In this document: positions 57,697 through 64,000 of the stretch, one piece after another
Position numbering within the stretch: position 1 is the stretch's first letter
Layout of the letters: the number at the start of each line of letters is the position of its first letter
Assembly: GCA_029215795.1 (NCBI GenBank)
Contig: JARDYH010000007.1
Location: forward strand, 22,269,263-22,333,262
Reading direction: 5' to 3'
DNA from: Anniella stebbinsi
Taxonomy: Eukaryota > Chordata > Lepidosauria > Squamata > Anniellidae
Length of the DNA stretch: 64,000 bases
The notes under the pieces: model-generated
What the model saw: the letters and a program-made list of their open reading frames with translations, nothing else
Databases searched by the model: none
What the model was told of the DNA's origin: nothing
Program-made: the position numbers and the translations under genes

Positions 57697-58075
57697 AGAT
57701 AAGAACATAAGAAGTGCCATGCTGGATCAGACCAAGGGTCCATCTAGTCCAGCACTCTGCTCACACAGGGGCCAACAAGCTGTCAGCCAGGGACCAATAA
57801 AACAGGACATGGTACAACAGCACCCTCCCATCCATATTCCCCAACAACTGGTGTACACAGACTTACTGCCTTGGATACTGGAAGTAGCACATAATCATCA
57901 GGGCTAGTAGCCTTGATAGCCTTCTCCTCCTCCAGGAATTTATCCAACCCCCTTTTAAAGCCATCCAAATTGATGGCCATCACTTCATCTTGTGGTAGTG
58001 AATTCCATAATTTAACTACTATGTGCTGTGTGAAGAAGTACTTCTCTTTATTTGTCCAAGCTTTACTTTGGTAAT
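57697..58075 (+). mobile_element. CR1-like repeat inserted in the L2 fragment
   Basis: Begins AGAACATAAGAAGTGCCATG, then GATCAGACCAAGGGTCCATC, and ends near GTGAAGAAGTACTTCTC. This order matches 3' sequences I associate with CR1 in reptiles. The L2 ORF2 order is interrupted here and resumes after it. Confidence 0.65.
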
Positions 58076-58468
58076 TCATGCTCTGAGAATAACCAGGTTG
58101 CATTGCTGTGATGCATTATATGTTGGACTACCCTTGAAAATGGTTTGGAAGGTTCCTCTTGTTCAAAACTTAGCAGCCAGAATTCTGACTGGTTACTTTC
58201 AATGGAGGCATCTTACACACATCCTTAAATAATTACATTGATTACCCATTTGATGCTGAACTTAATTTAAGGTGCTAGTTATTACCTTTAAAACCCTGAA
58301 TGGCTTGGGGCAGAAATACCTGAAAGATCACTTCCTGTGCATTAAGATATCCAGAGGAGGCCCTTCCCTGAGTAGAATCAGTGGTAGATACTCTATACTT
58401 TTCCAAAGGAGAGGGCTTTCCCTGTGGTGAAACCCAAATTTAGGAATATGATAGATTGATAGATAGAT

Positions 58469-58517
<49 letters not shown>

Positions 58518-58680
58518 GATAGTTAGATGTTGTGTTTTTGTTTGGTTTGCTCATTGAAGAATTGTTGTTGCTTCATTGCATTTTAGTTTGTAATTGTTTG
58601 GTTTTTATTTCAGATTTTTTTACACCATCCTGGGTACCCAACTGGATAAAGGGTTGCTAATTAATTAATTATTATAAACA
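58076..58680 (+). pseudogene. L2-type LINE ORF2 C-terminus and 3' end, continued
   Basis: LHCCDALYVGLPLKMVWKVP and VQNLAARILTGYFQW correspond to the CNALY-GLP...Q-AARL block of L2; then LVITFKTLNGLGQKYLKDH-like sequence. A (GATA)n run occupies 58451-58525. The end is TTGCTAATTAATTAATTATT. Confidence 0.75.
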
Positions 58681-59834
58681 AACAAACAAAAATGTTGCTG
58701 TCTTCAGGGTTCCAAACAGCCAGGCAGATGCTTCATTCATTCTATTCCCCATCCCTCAACAGTCATCCCAACAATCTGTCGGTATTCCATGTCCATGGAG
58801 CAATAGAGATTTGCAATGACCCCCAGGTACAACTCATACTTTGCTTTGGAAAATGGCCTGATTGGGATTGGACCAATCTGGAGTCAGGCCACTTCATTTT
58901 GGTACTGGACCCAAGCTGAGATTCAAAAGTCTGAAGCTTTCTGCTACCCGTTGACTATCATGGGAAAACCATCACAAAGAATTGTAACAGTTCATATTAA
59001 AGGAACTGTCTATGTTCATTTACATACACCAGTGTCTACTCACCACACTCTTCCTCCCTGCATCTTTGTACATTATGTAAGCCAACAATAAAGAGGTTAA
59101 CTTTCCCAGTCCATTAAGTATATGAATTATTTTATTACATTTTATTAGCAACTGCAAATGACTATGGCAATAAATGCTTAATGAAAGCAACAGTTTAGGT
59201 AGATTTTATATGGGTTCACACAGTCTTACGAGGGCATAATACATGAAAAACAATTCTTTTTAAACACAAATTGAATTCTTAATATAGCATACCATGATGT
59301 AGAGCAGCTCAACCTAGGATTGTGTAATTCATTACACAGGTCCTGATTAACAGCCCTGCTACATATAAACTACAGATACAGCCCCAGGTAAATTGGCACT
59401 TCCTGCTTCTTGTCTAATTATTGGGATCTTGACTCAATTATATGCAATTGTGTTGAGAAAATATAATTCAGCAGTGTAGAACACAGACTACAACACAAGA
59501 GAATCACCTGTGGCCTTTTGGATGTTGTCAGAATACAACTCCCACCATCCTTTACCATTGGCCAAATTAACCATCTCTGGGCTAGACTAAGAACAAAATA
59601 GTAACATCTTTTGCTCTTCCTACTCTTGTCCTTTTGTTCCTGCCTATTCTGAGTCTTAGTTTCCTAATATATGTCCTATGTCTCCAGACTCAATGTTCTG
59701 CCTAGACTACTGTCTAAGGGATTCTGGCCATTCTGAGTCCCAACCATCATTGGCATTTACTGCATGTATCACTTGTTTCCTTTATGTATCTGTTGTATCA
59801 TGCCCTGTTTGTGGATCTCTTGTCAACAGCTGGT

Positions 59835-59905
59835 TGGCCACTGTATGAACAAAGTGCTGGACTAGATGGATCTTGTTTGATCCAGCATGGTTCTTCTTAG
59901 GTTCT
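59835..59905 (-). repeat. CR1-like repeat fragment
   Basis: GCCACTGTATGAACAAAGTG, CTGGACTAGATGGATCTTG and CCAGCATGGTTCTTCTTAGG; same family as 10860-10975, reversed relative to 57697. Confidence 0.65.
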
Positions 59906-60227
59906 CATAAATTATATTGTGGCTTCCCTCATACAGGAGTGCCATCTTTTTCTTCCCGCCCCTCCATTTTACAAATGTATCTTATCTGCCTTGTTTTTTA
60001 TGTTTGTTTGTTCTTTCGGGTTGGAACCAGAATTATGCTGGATCAACTGCACTGATGGAAGTGGCCTACCCCACCCCGTCCTTCCAACATCAGAGCTCCA
60101 GACTCCTTAAAATGTTGCACATAGAGTCAGGAGCCCTTGCTGAATGGGATGAGCTGTGGTATTGGAGGAAGGGGGATCCCCCAAATCAGGTAGAAGGAAC
60201 TTCCACAAATGGAACCCATCTTCTCTT

Positions 60228-60300
60228 GCAAGTCTCTAGTAGAGTTGGAAGAGGCCTATAAGGCCAACGAGTCCAACCCCCTGCTCAATGCAGGAGCTAC
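60228..60300 (+). repeat. CR1 3'-region-like fragment
   Basis: AGAGTTGGAAGAGGCCTATA and GAGTCCAACCCCCTGCTCAA resemble the GTTGGAAGGGACC...TCCAACCCCCTGC block of sauropsid CR1 elements. Confidence 0.55.
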
Positions 60301-60574
60301 TATACTACACCTGCTCTCAGGAGCCACAAGACCTAGAGCCCTTCATCTGTCCTGAAAACTCCCTTTATGATGTCTTAACCATGCACCACCATGAATCATT
60401 CATCCCAGCTCTTGCTTCCAATGTATAACTAACTCTAAATTCAACCTATTATATTTGTATTTTCTTGCTGTTAACCACCTTGAACACTACTTGATGGGGA
60501 GATGGGATACAAGTTTAACAAAACACTGGATGAATGGGACTCATTTCTATGTTTCTATGGAATCATTGCACCCA

Positions 60575-60730
60575 GCCATGAAGCTCTCTGGGTGACCTTG
60601 CCTCTCAGCCAAAAGTACCCTGCAGGGTTGTTGTGAGTATACAATGCAGGGGGAATATGTATGTTGCCTTGAGCTCCTTGGAGAAAAAGTGGGCTGGAAA
60701 TGTAGTAAATAATAAATAAATAAATAAAAC
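60575..60730 (+). repeat. Sauria SINE, 5'-truncated
   Basis: CCATGAAGCTCTCTGGGTGA, then GCAGGGTTGTTGTGAGTATA and TGCCTTGAGCTCCTTGGAG. The tRNA head is missing; the tail is AATAAATAAATAAAT. Confidence 0.75.
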
Positions 60731-60751
60731 CATGCTTATGGGGAAAAAAAT

Positions 60752-60761
<10 letters not shown>

Positions 60762-60806
<45 letters not shown>
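60762..60806 (+). repeat. (AC)n(AT)n microsatellite
   Basis: AC run then AT run, preceded by a short CGCG run. Confidence 0.95.
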
Positions 60807-61489
60807 GGAGCTTTTCAAGGAAAAATGTGGGAAAGATATGCTTAGATCACTATCACAATAAACTATATTTTAAACAACTCAGCTTTGTAAATGTTTTAGT
60901 AACTCTACATTAAAAAGGTGAGAAGATAAATAGTTGAAAAAGCATATAAATGAAATGATGAATGAATTAAATTCATTATCTCAAAGGGAAAATTGTCTTC
61001 TATTACAAATCCGTGATGTAAAAGTAGGGTTGATCATAACATTCTCTGTTGCTGCCCCTTATCCCTAGAATTGCCTCCCCCAAATAATATGTGATGTTAC
61101 TTCTCTTTTCCTCTAAATCAGTATTTAAAACCCAACATCTCTGTGAAGCTATTCAGTTAACCCTTTAGTTCTCACTAACAGTTATAATGAAGCCTAGGCA
61201 TATATGACTTCATTCTTTCACATTGATAAATTATGATGTAATGGCTAGTGTGTGTGTGTGTGTGTTTTCCTTTTTTTCTGTTTTCTGCATTACAAAGGAC
61301 CCATATTTCACATTAGTGCAGAAGGCAGATCCAAGTATCTTTTGGCTTCAATATTTTAATCTCAGCCTTAGAGAGATCCATCATTTGCAAATCTGATCCT
61401 TTATGGGCCTGGTGGATTCCCATGGCCTGCCTAGGTCTGTTTGCATTCTCAAGCCGAGCTGTGGGTTTTCCCCAAAATCCCAGAACATC

Positions 61490-61540
<51 letters not shown>

Positions 61541-61542
61541 TC
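61490..61542 (+). repeat. (CTTT)n microsatellite
   Basis: Thirteen near-perfect units. Confidence 0.95.
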
Positions 61543-62577
61543 ACAAATACAAAGTTGCAAAACTTACAGCTGCAATTTTCACTATTTGCAAAATAAAATA
61601 AAAATAAAAATATCCAGCCACAATTTTCATTATGTGAGCAAATTCCAGGTGTAATTTGCACAAATATTCCCCTGTTGACAATATCCTCATCAGTTTCATC
61701 CTCTCTACACAATACTTCATTCAGCCCAGCATAGCCATATTCCATAGTTGTCAAAGAACTTCTCAAATCACACACCCTCTTGGCTCAGGAAGTGCTGAAG
61801 CAGAGGATGAAATTAACAAGTTTTTTTGGCAAGTATGAAAACTGCTCTGTAGGCTTACATAGCATACTAAAAGAAGTAGTGGGTGGTCAGAATGAAACTG
61901 ACAAGGATATTGACAAGAGGGGAACATGTCTCTGCTGGGTTACATAGCAGACAGGTGGACTTGCAATCATGTTCACTTGTACGTGATAACCAATCAAATA
62001 ATATTTAAAACAATGCAACACTATTTGCACAAATTCCAAGATACTCCTCCAATTGTGCCAATTACAGAATCCAAGAAATTTGCAAAATACTTCCAGAATC
62101 AGGGAAAAAACAAAGAAACAAAAATCTGCTGCAGTCTGCCACCACTTACTGGATAGGAAACTCTGTGGAATTCAATCAGGCTTAAATGGAATGTAATTCC
62201 CAACCACATATCTCTATGTGGAACTGCATATAATCTAAACACCCAAAAAGAGTGTGAAAAGGGCGGAATGGAAGCAATGTTCTTTCAGCAACAAATATAT
62301 CTATTTGGGTTATAGCTGAGACTAAGTAACATCTGAAGATTGGGACATAGTAGCCACTTAGCATGTTTGCCTTCATGTAGCTAACAGCTTACATCTCTCC
62401 ACTTAGATCAGGCAGTTTCCATCACCTACATAAAACACAAACAAAAGAGTTTGTACTGGTACAGAAACAAATTGGACAAATTCCTGGAGGAGAAGACTAT
62501 CAATAGCAACTAGTTTCTATGGTTGTATGCTACCTTCAGTATCAGCAGCAAAATGCCTATGTATGTCAATTACTGGG
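61543..62577. other. Intergenic, no gene seen
   Basis: No recognisable gene or mobile element. Confidence 0.4.
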
Positions 62578-63130
62578 GAACATGTGGAAGGGTGCTGCTG
62601 CATTCATATCCTGGGCCGGATCTGCAGGTCGTCCTTGATGCGCCCTCCCTGTGCCACAAGCTGCTTTGGAGAGCTGCACTTCATCTAGTGTGGCTCAAGC
62701 CTCGGAGGCTCTGCTCGCGCTCTCGCCACCGCCGCCGCCTCCGCCGCCACCGCTGCTGCCGCCCTTTCATCCCGGCAGGTCCCAGGGAGGGAGGAGGGAG
62801 GGTTGTAAACAAAAGCTAGCAATTGGAAATCCCTCTCCCAATCGCTGGCTTTTGTTTACAACCCTCCCCCTCCCCCCTCCCTCCTCCCTCCCAGGGAACG
62901 GCCTGGATGAAAGGGTGGCGGCCGCGGCGGTGCAGGCAGAGCCTCCGAGGCTTGAGCCACACTAGGCAGGGTGAAGCGCTCTGAAGTGGCTTGTGGTGCA
63001 GGGAGGGCGCATCGAGGACGATGTGTAGATCCTGCCCTGCTTATAGGTATCCAGTGGTCAGCTGGTTGGCTACTGTGTGAACAGAATGCTGAACTAGATG
63101 GACCCTCAGTCTGATCAAGCATCTCTTATG
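62578..63130 (-). repeat. CR1-like repeat, interrupted
   Basis: The parts 62578-62613 (TGGAAGGGTGCTGCTGCATT) and 63037-63130 (GGCTACTGTGTGAACAGAAT, TGAACTAGATGGACCCTCAG) join across the inserted palindromic element to give the usual order of this family. Confidence 0.65.
62614..63036. mobile_element. Palindromic MITE, PIF/Harbinger-like, with CTG target duplication
   Basis: Ends are GGCCGGATCTGCAGGTCG and, inverted, GGCAGGATCTACACATCG, followed in both arms by GATGCGCCCTCCCTG-like sequence. CTG flanks it at 62611-62613 and 63037-63039. Arms of about 195 bp pair through the GCCGCC-rich and AAACAAAAGC segments. A 3-bp CWG duplication is typical of PIF/Harbinger. The interrupted CR1-like repeat independently supports the boundaries. 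Confidence 0.7.
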
Positions 63131-63534
63131 CTTTTGGGGGAAATATCCAAGACCCGTGGGAAGCTTTCTCACATGATCTGGTTTGCTACACCCAATTGCC
63201 TCCAGTAAGCTCCCATTGTTCAGCAACTCCTATGCCACAGCTGCTTGTGTGAACCATAGCTTAATACCAATTACACCTGCAGTTTAAACCATGCACACTA
63301 AATGTGTTGAAGGAAAGGCCTGAACATAGATAACCAACACTAAGCATTGCTGCATAGCTGGAGAAAACCTGTTTCCAAATACATACATTCCAATTCCTAT
63401 TTATTTATTTATTTATTTATTCAGAGCGTTCATATTCCACTCTTGAAGCAAAACACTGTCAGAGCACCTTACAAGAATCAATAATCAGGGGGTCTAAAGA
63501 GGCATGAGACGCAAGGAAAAGGCCTGGAAGGGAG

Positions 63535-63741
63535 GTATGTTTAAATTTAAGAAAGCTATAAAGACTGTTCTCTTCTGGCAGTCATATCCAGTGGGATTTT
63601 AGAATGTTTTAGGATGTTTTTATGATGTTTTAATGCAGGTTTAATAATGTGTGCCTCTTTTTTAATCAGTTTTGTGTATTTTATCATATTTTGTATTTAC
63701 TGTTGTTCTCTGCCTCGATCCAAATGGAGAGGTGGGTAAGA

Positions 63742-63787
<46 letters not shown>
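63535..63787 (+). repeat. L2-type LINE 3' tail
   Basis: AAGAAAGCTATAAAGACTG, GTTCTCTGCCTCGATCCAAA and TGGAGAGGTGGGTAAGAAAT followed by an (AAT)n run at 63741-63787. Confidence 0.8.
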
Positions 63788-64000
63788 TGGGTGTGGTGTG
63801 TGTATGTGTGTGTGTTAAATGCATGATGGTGGTGCTTGATTCAGTTGCCTAGACAGATGGGAATATATCAGATGAACTCAGGTTTGCACTACATCTATTG
63901 TTGATCAGGGTGGGCCTGTTCTTTGCTTCTCCCTCCCTCTCCCTCTCCCCTCCCCCCTCTCCACCTCCCCTCTCTCCATGTTTGTAGTTTCTCTCCTTTT
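63788..64000. other. Window end, no gene seen
   Basis: CT-rich from 63930 to 63990; nothing else recognised. Confidence 0.4.

Overview
The window is repeat-dense vertebrate DNA, best explained as squamate reptile (lizard or snake). Signs of this are a full tRNA-headed Sauria SINE (19786-20003) and a second truncated one, several L2/CR1-type LINE tails, CR1-like fragments, a long GATA array, hAT and Harbinger-like non-autonomous elements, and no bacterial gene organisation. I see no convincing host protein-coding gene. Almost everything supportable is mobile DNA, much of it nested.

The dominant structure is a pair of giant hAT elements in inverted, tail-to-tail orientation. The right copy (21528-34637, about 13.1 kb, minus strand) looks complete. 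It has TAGGG-type ends, GATCCG-rich subterminal zones, long internal inverted repeats carrying 147-bp tandem units, and an intact 842-residue BED-finger hAT transposase (29779-32307) with a TATA/CCAAT promoter candidate. Downstream of the transposase come a 148-bp repeat array, a 30/32-bp minisatellite, and a chain of exon-like modules ending in a long exon of 162-bp (54-codon) repeats with AATAAA at the stop. The left copy (1-8845, plus strand) is cut by the window start and repeats the same order. Its visible transposase half differs from the right copy at two residues.

The most unusual content is the exon-module chain. In both copies each module begins with a pyrimidine tract and TTTTGCAG|CCTATGG and ends in a GTAAG donor. 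The path A-B-(D-E)n-F stays open in both copies: n=1 on the left (1635 nt) and n=2 on the right (1542 nt). The duplicated D-E cassette is 231 nt, so its expansion keeps the frame. This may be a second, proline/arginine-rich accessory gene of the element, with no domain I recognise.

Elsewhere: 8846-21527 holds L2 fragments, a Helitron 3' end, a MITE pair, a gag-like retroelement fragment, the Sauria SINE and a small hAT relative with a perfect target duplication. 34638-41397 is mostly unassigned. 41398-48990 is a three-layer nest: a repeat holding a full-length LINE with a 13-bp target duplication, whose endonuclease is split by a small hAT element. 49000-64000 holds a foldback element, microsatellites, an L1 fragment interrupted by an SGNH-hydrolase-bearing element, another small hAT element, L2/CR1 fragments and a Harbinger-like MITE inside a CR1-like repeat.
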